From Mortierella sp. BCC40632 (lineage: Eukaryota > Mortierellomycota > Mortierellomycetes > Mortierellales > Mortierellaceae), in assembly GCA_011634665.1 (NCBI GenBank), contig WAEK01000014.1, positions 726,501 to 790,500 on the forward strand: a stretch of DNA of 64,000 bases, read 5' to 3'. The notes below the pieces were generated by a model. That model was not told the origin of the DNA. It saw nothing but the letters and a program-made list of their open reading frames with translations, and did not search any database. A program made the translations under genes and the position numbers. Below, in pieces: positions 36,291 through 48,004 of this stretch; the stretch's first letter is position 1; each line of letters begins with the position of its first letter.

Positions 36291-36693
36291 AAGAGTGGAA
36301 AAAGGACACCGTTGCACACTCACTCTCTCACTCTCTCACTCTCTCACTCACTCTCTCAACCTCCGTCCCAATTCATGCACTCGACCACTGCGCTTTGGGG
36401 AAAGAAGGGAAAGGGGGTCCTCCTCCTCTTCTGCTTGGGTCAAAAGGCAAAGTCAGGATGTTCGGACTGAATCAAAAAAAAAAAAAAAAAAAAAAAAAAA
36501 GACTCGGCCGGTGTGGACAGAAAGGTGCTTTCTCCATCCCTTGGTCAACCGATATCCCGACCGAGAGCAGTGTTCTGGACCGCAGGGTATATATAAAGTG
36601 TAATTGTCGGACCCGTTGCGAAGAAAAAAAAAAAAAACTTTTTTTTTTTTTTTTAGGAGAGATCTTTTTATTATTATTATTATTGCACTGTAG
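34426..36693. other. Purine-rich intergenic region with dense (GA)n tracts
   Basis: No gene is supported. The stretch is dominated by GA repeats (34598-34635, 34776-34815, 35320-35354, 35880-36050), an A run (34669-34707), a (GAGAGT)n array (36257-36292) and opposed A/T runs next to the PHD gene end (36475-36500, 36624-36655). Seen from the bZIP gene it is a CT-rich upstream region. Frames here encode only RE/RK or SL repeats. Confidence 0.6.
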
Positions 36694-38514
36694 CTAATGC
36701 ACGTTGTTGCTGTTACCGTTGTTGTTGCTGTTGTTGATCTGGGATGGAGCCGTCCGTTCAACGCCTTCCATGGCTGCCGCACTCTCCGAAAGAGGTACAT
36801 TTCCACTGTATCCCCCTTGGGCCGACGTGCCGTATTCTGACCGCACAGACTTGTTGGCATGAAGCGGCATGGGTGGATGTCTCTGCAGGGGCGCTGAAGG
36901 ATACGGTCCAGATCCTTGTCCAGACTGATTGTATCCTATGGGCGCTGCAGATCCATACCCAGAGTGCGCAGGGGGTGGATACGACGACGGATTGTACGGG
37001 ACAGAGTAGGGATGAGGATGATGTGGGTGCTGAGCATGAGCATGAGCATGAGGAGGAGGATGTGCCTGACTTGTCAAAGTCGAGGTTGGAGTTGGAGATG
37101 TATAGGCCGAGTACCCAGGATATTGACCAGACGCCTCAGTGCCATGAGGGGTCTGCGAATATGGTTGTCCTGAAAATGAAGAGTGGCTATACTGGTCTGG
37201 CGACAATGGACGGTGGTGAGGTTGTGTTGGAGGCGACGATGGGGATGGTGTTGGCATGGGGCGACGATTAGTAAAGAATGGTTGGCCTCCCTGTGAGCTT
37301 TGCCCGCCTGGCCCTTGTTCATAGGGTGACGGGTGGCGATACTGGTGCGTAGGCTGCAGTGGCGGCGACTGGAGAGGCGTCGGATGCTGATATTGTCCAT
37401 GCATGGCATACGATGCCCCTGAGGAGTGAGGCTGGAACGCTTGAGAAGGATGCATCCCGGGTTTTGTGGACTGTGGAAAAGGTGGCAGCGCATGATGTCC
37501 GTTGGCATTGGGACCAAGTGGAGTTGCTGTGGCAGAGATAGAGGCATGGCCGGCTGGATGATGGTTCTGTTGGGGCGCTGCATTCTGTGCTGCATTCTGC
37601 GCCGCTGCTGCCGCTGCTGCTGCCGCCTTGAGCTTCTGCTCCTTCCTTTTCTGCGCCTTTATCCGCTGCTCCTTCTCTTTGCACCGGGAGCACACATAGT
37701 CTACAGTCTCCCAATCTACTGCCTTGAGTCCCTGCTGCTTATATTCTTGCTTGAGACAGGCAACATGTTGCCATACATTACATTTGCCGCATGCAATCAT
37801 CAACTCACCATCGTCCTAGAGTTGAAGCACCAGTTAGTCAGCAAATGGGGTGTAAAATTGAAAGCTTTCCAGGCTCTTCCGCTCGAATCTCTGCAACAAG
37901 ATAATAATTACTCATCCACTTACAAGATTGTTGCCATGGACGCCACAGACGCAATCAAAAACCCAGTCTTCTTCTCCATCATCGTTCTGTGGTGGCTGTT
38001 CGTCCTCGGTCAGATCTTCAGCAGAGTGATCGCCGTTCAATCTTCGGTTCATCCGTGCTTCACGTTCCTTGGCTGTACGCTGCTGCTGCACCTTTTTCTT
38101 CCGCTCTCGATCCCAAATGGCCTTTTCACGAGCCTTGAGCCTTTCTTCGCGTTCTTTGAATCGGCTGTCGCGCGACTGCTGCTGCGCCTGTCGCTCCTGG
38201 GGGCCGAGTGAACGTTTTTCCAATGAGGAAAAGAGAGATAGGGAGGGTGAATAAGCCAAGTCACTTCTTAAAATGCTTGAGATACTATGTTTGATCAATT
38301 CCTGATGCGACAGGCCAGTGTAGATCAGCTTACCTTTTCTTCACGCCTCTCACGCATCTCTTTCCGGCGGATTTCTGCAGCAGCGGCCTGCTCCTGTTGT
38401 CGAATGGTCTCCAGACGGACCTTTTCTTGTTGCTCTAGCTCACGGATAACGATCCGAGAAGATCGTTTGCGGTTGGCTAGCGCTTCTAGTTTCTCCCGCT
38501 CCTTTTCCTTTTCC

Positions 38515-38553
<39 letters not shown>

Positions 38554-39840
38554 GTCGCGGTTAGAAATACTGGTTTAGCCTACCGCTTAGCAAAGAATGC
38601 ATGATCTCGAGCAGAATACTGAGCAGTGTTTTACCTTAAAGTCTTCGAGTACTTTTGACAGAATCTCAGAGTTGATCAGGGTGTGGAGAGCCTTCTCGTC
38701 AGGATGTTTGGAGCGCTTAAAGAGATTGGAAAAATCGATCCATTCCTCGCGCGTGATGCAGACCGGCTCCCATTGTACTCCAGGCGTAATAGGTGGCGTC
38801 TCGAACTCTGGTTCTACTTCCTGCGACACTGATCCATTGCGTCCTCTTTCTGATCGACGGGTTCCTCGACGTGGTGGAGGAGCCGAAGCTGCTGCCTTCT
38901 TCGCAGTGGCCTGTTGCTGTTTGCTGGAAGAAGTATTCTTCTTGGGAGGTGGGTTCTCTCTGAAAAGACGGTTGTCTATGGGCGGAGCAGGTAAAAACAA
39001 GGTATTAGACTATTGAATCGGATCAGCGCTTGGATGAATGATATTTCCAAGTGAACATGCACAAAAGACAACTTTTAGCGCGACCATGGCGGTTAAGAGC
39101 CCATGCTTACCATCAAACAGCCAATACGTGCGATCCAGCGCATCGTATCCTATTGGGTCTACTCGCTATGTAGAATATAAGATTGTAGAAAAGTGGAGTT
39201 CATGACATGAGGCGTTAGATCGGCGAGACGTCAACAGATCCAAGGCACGATTCATTTTGCTCCGCAGTCTCTACTCAATGACCAGACCCTTATTACCCAG
39301 TCAACAGCAACATCTTCCTCGGCCTTGACATTGGCACGGAACCGTTCGGGGTCATCCAGCTGCCATTCGCAGAGGTTGGTGAGAATCATGAGCTTGGTAG
39401 CCAAGCTGAAAGTCTCGTAATTGTAGGCGTCCTCTTCCAGCCAGGGGTTCTGATCGGGTAGTCTTGCATCAAACTCTTTTTGGATATACTTGATCCAGTT
39501 ATCAAAGCTATCGACGTTAAAGAGAGTAGAGTCGATCAGCTGTCAGAAGAAGAGTGTAATACTGAGAGTATGTGTAGGAGAAAGAAGGTATTGTCTAGTA
39601 AAGAGACTAGGGAGCGGGGAGAGCAAGCAGTTGAAGATCAACCAGTCAGGAAGCCTTCCAGGAAGTTGTTTTCTTTGTCAGACTGACACTCCTGCAGAGC
39701 AATCCGCGAGAGCTGGTCCGTGCTCAACGGTCGTACGTATTCAAAAGAAGGGGATCGAGGAAGAGATCAATTTATGGTCCATCCAAGAGATTCCAATGGG
39801 TCGATCCCGCCTAATGTCGGTAAGAAAAGGGAAAAAAAAG

Positions 39841-39880
<40 letters not shown>

Positions 39881-40425
39881 TCCCGGCAAGTAAAGAGACA
39901 AAGGCTAGATGGGTACCTGACACGCTTGTCCTGAGTGAGAGTACGAAGCATACGCGCCTGAAGATCAACTAGGAAACCCATCGAGCTGGGATCTACTAAT
40001 GCCAACTCAAGATCCTGTGGAATGAGGTGATAAGGAGAGCCATGTGGAGCAAGAAAAAAAAGTTAGCAAAGGCAGGTTCATGGGTGAGTCTTGCGATGGG
40101 TAGTCGGACGCCAAGGGTGGATCAGCATGGGATGGGGATTGATTGATCGGTCCCTCGGAGCCCAAAACCGCCGAGGCTGGTTGCATCCGAACGAGGGGGA
40201 GGGGATCTCTTAGTTCAGCGAAGGCCACGGGAGCTGAGCGAAGCTGGGAACGGGGACAAGCCGGGGATAGCCGGGGGATGGGAAAGAAAGGATTGTTACC
40301 TCGGTCGCAAAGTCTTCTAGGGCGAATGCGGTGTGGAACATGTGGAGGAATTGGCAGACACCCGCAAAGTCCTTCATGGAGCGAAGCTCCAAGAGCGCAG
40401 GGTGGTATGTTGGGTCGATGTTCAT
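36694..40425 (-). CDS. DDT/WHIM-like chromatin protein with C-terminal PHD finger (RSF1/CECR2-like)
   Basis: Nine exons are read: 40425-40300, 40014-39917, 39722-39643, 39539-39297, 39165-39111, 38975-38635, 38513-38334, 38196-37924 and 37815-36694, about 840 residues. The N-terminal part has the DDT-like pattern FAGVCQFLHMFHTAF, ..ATKLMILTNLCEWQLDDPERF.. and then RVDPIGYDALDRTYWLFDDNRLF, the WHIM motif seen in RSF1, CECR2 and BAZ-type remodeller subunits. A long charged helical region (EKEKEREKLEALANRKR... to RRLNGD) follows. The PHD finger (FDCVCGVHGNN, IACGKCNVWQHVACL, YVCSRCKEKE) has all C4HC3 ligands and is split by an intron. The tail is Pro/Gln/His/Ser-rich. The nuclear role, as a non-catalytic subunit that reads histone tails, is inferred. 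All joins keep phase except 39643/39539, which is one base off, so that exon border or a base is wrong. Confidence 0.85.
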
Positions 40426-40720
40426 GGGTAGGTTGGTGCAGGTGGGCGAGGGACGATGCAGGGAGAGTCTTGCTTTTGCAGGCTAAGGGTTAGTAAGGAA
40501 GAGCGATAGGAGTGAGGGTAGGGTTGAGAGCGCGACAGTGGGTCGAGCGGGATGGACGAAGCGCCCAAAGAAGAGAGGAGCGGATGTAAGTGAGGAGTCA
40601 AGGAAAGAGAGATGCAGCAGGTAAGAGAGGAGAGAGAGATGGTTGCCGTTGAGTTTGGTGGCCACTGGACACAGACAGGGAGAGAGAGAGAGCGGTCTCT
40701 CTTTCTCTCTTTCTCCCTCC

Positions 40721-40773
<53 letters not shown>

Positions 40774-41067
40774 TACCCACTGGGTGGGCGATGTAGCTCA
40801 AGCGATTCTGATTTCTTCCTTGACGTGTATATCGCCTTTTTTTTTCTCTCTCTGTTCCCCCCTCCCCCGGCCACAAGCCAAGACTCAAAAAAAAAGCCTA
40901 TCCTTTCTCTCTCTTCTCTCCTTCTCTCTTCAGTCCATCTCTCTCTCCATTCATCCATCCTTTGCATCCCGTCGTTTTTCTTGCGCTCTCTCTTTCCTCG
41001 CTCTTTCTCTTTCTCTCTCACTCACTCACTCACTCTCTCGCTCTCTCTTTTGCTCTCTTTCTCCAAA
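40426..41067. promoter_or_regulatory. Shared promoter region between PHD gene (minus) and YPT1 (plus)
   Basis: This 642-bp head-to-head gap is CT-rich toward YPT1, with (TC)n at 40732-40764 and a pyrimidine stretch up to the start codon, which is preceded by CCAAA. It also holds a hairpin-like GGCGAT...ATCGCC pair (40788-40833) followed by a T run. No clear TATA box is seen for either gene. Confidence 0.5.
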
Positions 41068-41237
41068 ATGAATCCTGAATAGTAAGTCGAGCCTCATCCT
41101 TCCATCTCGGAACATGTCTCGCTCCGAGTCTCTCTTTCACTTTCCTCTCCATGCTCCCCCCATCACCTACGCGCACTCTCTATACCCTTTCTCTTCTCCT
41201 TTTCTCCGCTCTGTCCCTTTGCCCTCTCCCCTCTTCC

Positions 41238-41309
<72 letters not shown>

Positions 41310-41643
41310 TCTCTCTTCTCTTCCTCTTTCTTTCTCTCTATCTCCCATCGATTTCAATAATCCAAAAGTGCCAGCGTGACCTCGACCGTCAGCCTCGGTC
41401 GAGGTCAGACAAATCCCCTTGGCAGGAGTCTCTTCTCCCCCCCTTCCTTCTCTCTCTCTGTCTCTTGAGGGAACCCTGTGCTGCGCCAATGTCTGTGCCT
41501 GCAACTTCTTTTTACACGGGCCTTTGCAAGGTGGCCCCCTTGTCTGTGGACAAAGAAACAGAGATGGATAGAGAGAGAGAGAGATAGAGAGATAGAAAGA
41601 GAGCAATACACCAAGAACTATGACCCCTAGAATATCTGCTTTC

Positions 41644-41681
<38 letters not shown>

Positions 41682-43026
41682 CCCCTCTCCCTACTCTCCT
41701 CTTCTCCTTCTTATCAAGGACTGTACTCTTTAGGCCATCTGTCCTGCACCAGGGATTCATCCATCTCTTCTCGGCTGTGCATCTGTCGCTAACCGACTTT
41801 TAAATATTTTTTTTTCTCCTCCTGAAATAGCGATTACCTCTTCAAGTTGTTGTTGATTGGCGACAGTGGTGTCGGCAAGAGTTGTTTGCTACTCCGATTC
41901 GCAGACGACACCTATACCGAGAGCTACATCTCGACCATTGGTGTGGACTTTGTAAGTCCATTTTCTTTTTTTTTTTTTTACTCTACTTTTTTCTTGGCAA
42001 ATGGAGGAGAGAGAAAGAGTGTCATCTCTGCAAATAGATGAAGACAATGGCGACACGCGCCTCTGGTGGTCTTTGTTGAGGAAAGAAGAGAAAACCCATT
42101 TTGCCCTTCAAAAACAGAGTCACGTCGATATTGCTGGGAACCAAAAAAAAAAAGAACGCTATTTTGCTCTGTGATGCTCTTTGAAAACGCGCGCGACTCG
42201 CGATTCTCTTCTCTTTGCCACCTACTGCACCAGTGATTGACTTTTTTTCCCGTTCTATTTCGTGTGCATATCATACCAATCCAATAGAAAATCCGTACGA
42301 TTGAGCTCGAGGGCAAGACTGTCAAGCTCCAGATCGTACGTTACGTTGAACTCTTGTGTCCTAGTTTACTTGATAGAAAGATGATGACAGGAAAAGAGAA
42401 ATGCCAAGAGGAGTCTCTAACCCCACCTGATCTTTTAATTCGATTCGCTCGCTCGCTCGCTCTTTTTTTTTTTCTGCTTCGCCACAGTGGGATACCGCAG
42501 GACAGGAGCGTTTCCGTACGATTACGTCGTCTTACTACCGCGGTGCTCACGGTATCATTGTCGTCTACGATGTGACGGACCAGGACACCTTTGCCAACGT
42601 GAAGCAGTGGCTTGCTGAGATTGATCGTTATGCTTCCGAGGGTGTTAACAAGCTCTTGGTCGGTAACAAGAGCGATCTTGTCAACAAGAAGGTGGTCGAG
42701 CACACTGTTGCCAAGGTAAAGAGCATTCAGAGAGCCACCGCTGCTGCTGCTACTTTTGCCGTTGATGTTGATGTTACTTTAAACAGATTCTGACAAGTCG
42801 ATTCTCTTAATCCATCTATTAGGAATATGCGGACCAGTTGAAGCTTCCCTTCCTAGAGACCTCTGCTAAGGATGCCTCGAATGTCGAGGAGGCCTTTATG
42901 ATCATGGCTAAGCAGATCAAGGACCGCATGGGTGCTTCGACCGTCAGCCCAACCGCTGCCAACAAGAGCATCAAGGTTGGCTCTGGACAGCAGTTGCCTG
43001 CCCAGAGTTCCGGAGGATGCTGTTAA
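41068..43026 (+). CDS. YPT1: Rab1-type GTPase Ypt1 (ER-to-Golgi transport)
   Basis: Ypt1/Rab1 controls ER-to-Golgi vesicle tethering and autophagy. Five exons, 41068-41081, 41831-41951, 42288-42335, 42488-42715 and 42823-43026, join in phase to 204 residues. The first exon is only 14 bases (MNPE plus two bases of Tyr), separated by a 749-bp CT-rich intron. All GTPase boxes are intact: GDSGVGKS (15-22), the Rab1 effector region [42 protein letters not shown] and ETSAK. The C-terminus SSGGCC is a double-cysteine geranylgeranylation site. The sequence is near-identical to fungal Ypt1 through the effector region, so the symbol is safe. It is tail to tail with Ku80. Confidence 0.98.
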
Positions 43027-43034
43027 ATATACCG

Positions 43035-43068
<34 letters not shown>

Positions 43069-43545
43069 CTCTCTCCCATAGTTGTGCTCGTATTCTCGTT
43101 TGATTCTTGCTCTTCGTTTTTTTGTGCGTTTAATTGTTTTTTTTTTTTTTTTTTTTTCTATCGTTCGTTTTTTCTCTCCACCTTCCTTGTTAGATGAGAG
43201 CTGAGTAAACATAAAGGGCATTGAAAAAGGATGAAAAAGAGAAAAAAAAAAAAAGAGAGGGCATTTCTGAGTTCTTTTTCTTTTTGTTTTTTTTTTTTCC
43301 TTGCCTTCTTCCCCTTTTCTCCTTTCTTGATCTTTATTGTCGATATCTACCTCCCCCCTTCCCCGCCCTCCTCATCTACACTTTCTTCCTCCTTTCATAC
43401 TTGTCCCCTTTTTGTATCACTATTAAAAAAAAAAAAAAAAAAAAAAAAAAGTGGTAATTTGATCCGCATGTGAAATCAACACCCTTTTATTAACTGATAG
43501 TAGTAGTAGAAGGAGAAATGAGAGAAGTATTGTTTCTTCTCGAAT
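43027..43545. other. Convergent spacer between YPT1 and Ku80
   Basis: It holds the 3' UTRs of two convergent genes, with (CA)n at 43038-43065, a T run at 43139-43156 and an A run at 43425-43450. No gene is seen. Confidence 0.6.
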
Positions 43546-44785
43546 CTAGTCCATCAAAGCCAAAAGATCATCTTCATCAGGTGCATCTGGTTCTGCCTCC
43601 ATAATAATGCTTGTGTCGCCTGCCGAATCGATCATAAACTAGGACATGAAAAGAAAATGAAAAATGGGGAGCATTGTTAGTTTCTTCTTCTTGGGGAGAC
43701 CTTACAGGGAAAGAGAGATGGTATGTGAGGATAAAAATCTCTCTTCTTACCTGCTCTCCTTCTTCTTCAGAAACACCTCCAGCAAACTCGGGGACTTGAC
43801 TCTTGGTCAAAAGTCCAAGCTCCTTCTTTTGTTTCACCACCAATTCCCAGAAATCGGTTCGTTGAGGTGAAACCGCCGTGTTCAAACAGGTCGTCTTGCA
43901 TTCTTTTAGGAACACATTCCACATCTCCACTCGACTCTTGATCGTCTCTTGTTTCTCCTCTCGTTCCGAATCTGAATCACCCTCAAGTGGAACCACATCC
44001 AGGGCCTTTGTGTCCGAGAGAGCCCTTCGAAGACTCTTTAAGCAATCCAAGGCCTTTTCATACAACTGATCACCAAACGAGGTCGTAATCAATCGCAAAA
44101 TCATTAGCTTCATCTGGTCCACCGCCATTGACACTGTCAACCACCCAGCACCAGCAGGGCGTACGCCTTGTTGGCGATTGATCGTTGCCATCTTGACCAT
44201 TGTCTCAAAATCTCGGACAGGGTCCGAAGTGCCCACTTCTCGAACCGCAGTCATCTCGAAGGGAATCATACCACTGGCTGCAAGGTCACCACCTCCACTC
44301 TGGCCACCAAACATTGATACATTTGTGCCACCAGCAGCAGCAGCAGCAAAACCGGCCAAGGAACTTGCTGTTGCTGTTCCAAACACTGACTCGGATTTGT
44401 GTCGTTTGGTTCCTTGTCCAGTACCCATCAATTCATCCAACAAACTATTTGATCCTGGAATTGATCCTTCTTGAGCACCTGCCAGATGCTCCTTCTCGCC
44501 TGCTTCATCTCCCATCGAGGCACCATAGCCACGTTTGGTCTTGATAGCCTTTTCTTTCTGGTGAATATCCCAGAGTCGGATCAATTGATCCGAATGAGGC
44601 TGAGCATCGGTCAACATGTTGGGGAGAGGACACAGTTGACCGATCAAGGAATCAGGAGTCGGTGGGAATTCTGCGGTTGGATTCAGTGCTCGAAATTCGA
44701 CAAGCTGCATTTGTCTCTGGATCGAGGGGTTAAATGTCGACTCGGGCTTGAGGTACTCTCTAATTTCGCCCCATCCACACATACA

Positions 44786-44826
<41 letters not shown>

Positions 44827-47268
44827 AGAGTTTCTACTGTCAATGCAAAGTCCTTCTATAAAATTGAAGCCGGCTTATCATCATATCAAAGATCACATAG
44901 AAATGCATAGAACCAACTTACTCTCCTCCATCGGCCGTCATCAGGTCCATAGCATCGATAAAATCTTTGCAGGCAGAGACCATATCCGGTGTACCCAATA
45001 ACCGATGTTTCTCCAACTTTTTACCGCTCGCTGTCTGTACATCGTCCAATGAGGAAAACAGGTACCGACGAACATCTTCACTGAATGCAACCTAGTCGTG
45101 GACGAAAAGAAAAGCAAAAAAAAAAAAAAAAAAAAAAGAATTGGTTCATCCATGAATCACTGTCAATAAACGTTAAACGACCAAAACGGTAAATAGAACT
45201 AAAAAAAAAAAACCGCCTTCTATCATCATCAGAAGAGCTTTACCTGTCCAAAGTAAAAACACTTGTGCTCGGCCGAGATTTCTGGCCAGAGAATACCCAG
45301 TTTTGGTTCCGCATCATCCACCCTCACATATCGACAGAGGGCATACGAATTCTTTTCAAACAAGGCGAACAATAGGCCTGACATCTGGACTTCCGCCAGT
45401 CCATTGTTTGGTGCTGGGAACACTGTGTAGATATTGGCCATCAACCATTCTCTCCTGAACTAGAGAGAGATTCGTGGAAGGAAAGACAGTAACGGTTACA
45501 ACTAGGGATCCCTCTCTTTTTTTTTAGATACTTTCTCTCCACTGAAGCAAAAAAATAAATAAAAGTCAACTTACAGTCGATGAGGCAAAGAATCCAAGAA
45601 TGGTCAGACTCTTGGCAGTTCGAAGCTTGTACACTTCTAAATCCACAGCCCGGATCGGAACAATCGTCTTACCATACATGTATGCCTTTTCCAAAGACTC
45701 TGCTGGCACCTCCGTATCCACCTCCATCTCTCCATTTTCTCCACCAGCGGTCTCGGCTGTGACCTTGAGCTTATAACTCCTAGAGACATTGACAAATCCT
45801 GTATGTCCCTCGGGTAGATCATCCGAAGCTGTATTCTCGGACAAGATTGAATATTTCTTGGATGTGGGCATACTTGCTTGCATTGTTCCTGGAAACATAT
45901 GGACCGGGATTGAAAGGGATGCCTCTGGATCTGTCTCGGGATCTCCCAGGGTCAGCGCACCTCTATAGACGGCAGTGGGTTTGACCTTTTTGGAGTAGAA
46001 TTGAGAAGTAAGATCGAGGGCTTCTTCAATGGAGAATGTATTTCCAGAGGTTGATTCGCACAAGTCCTTGAAAAATGCTTCGTTCTGAGCCTGCATCATT
46101 GTCTTGGGCCTTGGTTCCACATCGTCATCGCCATCAAAATCCGTTCCACTGTTAACATTATTATTATTATCAAGAAAAAGAATGGGATGAAATAGATGAG
46201 AAGAAAGTCATGGTACGTTGTTACTTGGATTAGGTCCAGATCGTCACGCTAAGCACGATGTTGTAAAGTGTGCTGGCTTTTTTTTTTTTTTTTTTTTCCT
46301 CTTCATATTTCTTACATGACATTGAGTTGAACATTGTCTTCCTGCAACGTGGCCTTGATCTGATCCACACCCTCAGAATTGATCTCTGCACTGGCATCTG
46401 TCAGAATATAAATCTTTTTCTCATACTTGAGTTTCTTGCAAAATTTGGTCATCATATCCAATGCAACAATTAGACCATCCATGCCTAGAGAGAGGAAAAA
46501 AAAAAAAAAAAAGAGAGAGAGAGAGATCGCCGAGTTCCATTTGTCGCTTTAGTTATGGTATCCATAGGACAAAATCGATTTTTCTTTTCTCGTTTTTTTT
46601 TTCCCTCTTTCTTCAATCCTGAATTATAAAGCTTACAATCGCCCATGGTATCGCCAAGCTTGACATCATTATTAACTCCTTTCATCAGGTCGAGAGACGC
46701 AACACCCAAAGGCTGGAGTACATCCACAAACTGATAGTCAGCACCATCCTCATCCACTGAGGCCAGTTCATTATTCGTGACTAGAAGAATGATATCAATA
46801 TGTAAAAAGAGTCAGAAGAAGGAGAAGAAGAAGAGGTTCACCTAAAAAAAAAAAAAAAAAAAAAAAAAGTGGCGGCTGTGTCTCTGTTACCAACCAAACA
46901 TCCCTACTTACTATTTGATCCGACGAGGACAACCGAGACGTAGACTGTCTTGCGATTCATGTGGACCTGAATGTCAAGTGAGTAAAGGAGAGAGAAAAAG
47001 AAATATGACGAGATGAATGAAACTTTCCAAAGTCCATAGGGTTTTCCTTTCTCATCTTTCCCCGAGTGGAAAGAAAAAAAAAAAAAAAAAATGTGTATCA
47101 AAAGAAATGCGGTTCTTCTTCTTTTTTTTTTTTTTGTACCTTGTTAGCAAGGAGTTTGAGCAAGACTTGTTTAGTTTCCTCATGCCGTGAGACAGAAGAT
47201 TCTTCCCGTTTTGTTTTGAGAGTTGGACCTACGTCCAGGATGTAGATGGTTGCTTCTTTGGTGGCCAT
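43546..47268 (-). CDS. KU80: Ku80 subunit of the Ku DNA end-binding complex
   Basis: Ku80 pairs with Ku70 to bind double-strand ends in non-homologous end joining and telomere maintenance. Nine exons, 47268-47140, 46966-46912, 46780-46637, 46484-46316, 46148-45575, 45459-45244, 45091-44922, 44759-43751 and 43638-43546, all join in phase to 852 residues. Visible in order: the N-terminal vWA-like domain (TIYILDVGPTLK, VYVSVVLVGSN, DGLIVALDMM, KKIYILTDAS), the Ku beta-barrel core (TAVYRGALTLGDP, YKYG-like MYGKTIVPI, LTILGFFASS, YTVFPAPNN, LSGLLFAL-like region, YALCRYVRVDD, PKLGILWPEI) and the C-terminal alpha-helical domain (KQVVLKLITTSFG-type KLMILRLITTSFGDQLYEKALDCLKSLR). The last exon encodes an acidic tail, PDEDDLLALMD, like the DNA-PKcs-binding motif of animal Ku80. 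Length is greater than the ~730 residues of animal Ku80 because of a Gly/Ala-rich insertion. Confidence 0.95.
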
Positions 47269-47905
47269 CAGAGGCGATTCAATGCGCTGTTTCTTTTTTT
47301 TTTTTGTTGAATAGTTTATTTGTGAATGCCGCTGGAGGAATGGAGATGGTTTTCCGTTGATCCCTTTGATGAGAGTCCTCCTTGTTCGCGAAAAGGAAAA
47401 CGAGAAGAAAGAAAAAAAAAAGACGATGGTATAATACGCGCTGGTCGATCCTTGAGTAGGGATGAGGATGAAGATGAGTAGTGAAAGCGAGAAAAATGAA
47501 AGAGAAAGAAGAGAAAGAGAGCTGATGTTGAACCCAGAACATAAAAAAAAAAAGACGCGCGCATTGTGTCTTTGTCTGGGCTGGGCTGGACTGGGCTCTC
47601 AGTCCCAATGAAATTTCGGTGGCAAAAGACGATCCCACACAGGGACAAGAGTCACTTGCTCTTGCCAGCAAAGAGGCAAACCAAATAGGACCTTTTTTTT
47701 TTTTTTTTTTTTTTATTTATTATGACAGAAAAAAAAATGCGATAACTATACAATGCCTTTTTTTTCTTTCGTTGTGGCAAATGACGGGAATAGGATAAAT
47801 GACAGCAAGAGTGTGAATGAGAGAGTGAAAACAAGAAAGAGGGAAAAAGATGAATTGACTACGATAGTACAGCTAGAGCAAATAGAGTCTTGGTCTCTTT
47901 CTCCT

Positions 47906-47959
<54 letters not shown>

Positions 47960-48004
47960 CTTTTCTTTTCTTCTTGTTCTTTTCTTTCCACCACCGCTTT
48001 TCCT
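47269..48004. other. Spacer between zinc-finger gene and Ku80
   Basis: It contains the Ku80 promoter and the 3' flank of the zinc-finger gene. T/A runs occur at 47693-47714 and 47932-47959, next to (CT)n. No gene is supported. Confidence 0.6.

Noticed and set aside
36744..37271. Plus-strand frame of 175 codons
   Set aside because: Antisense of the Pro/Gln-rich tail of the PHD-finger protein; no motif.
40786..40838. tRNA-like start GGGCGATGTAGCTCAAGCG with an ATCGCC 3' arm
   Set aside because: It resembles a D-arm, but there is no TTCRA T-loop, no anticodon stem and no CCA-side acceptor pairing of the right length. I treat it as a chance hairpin.
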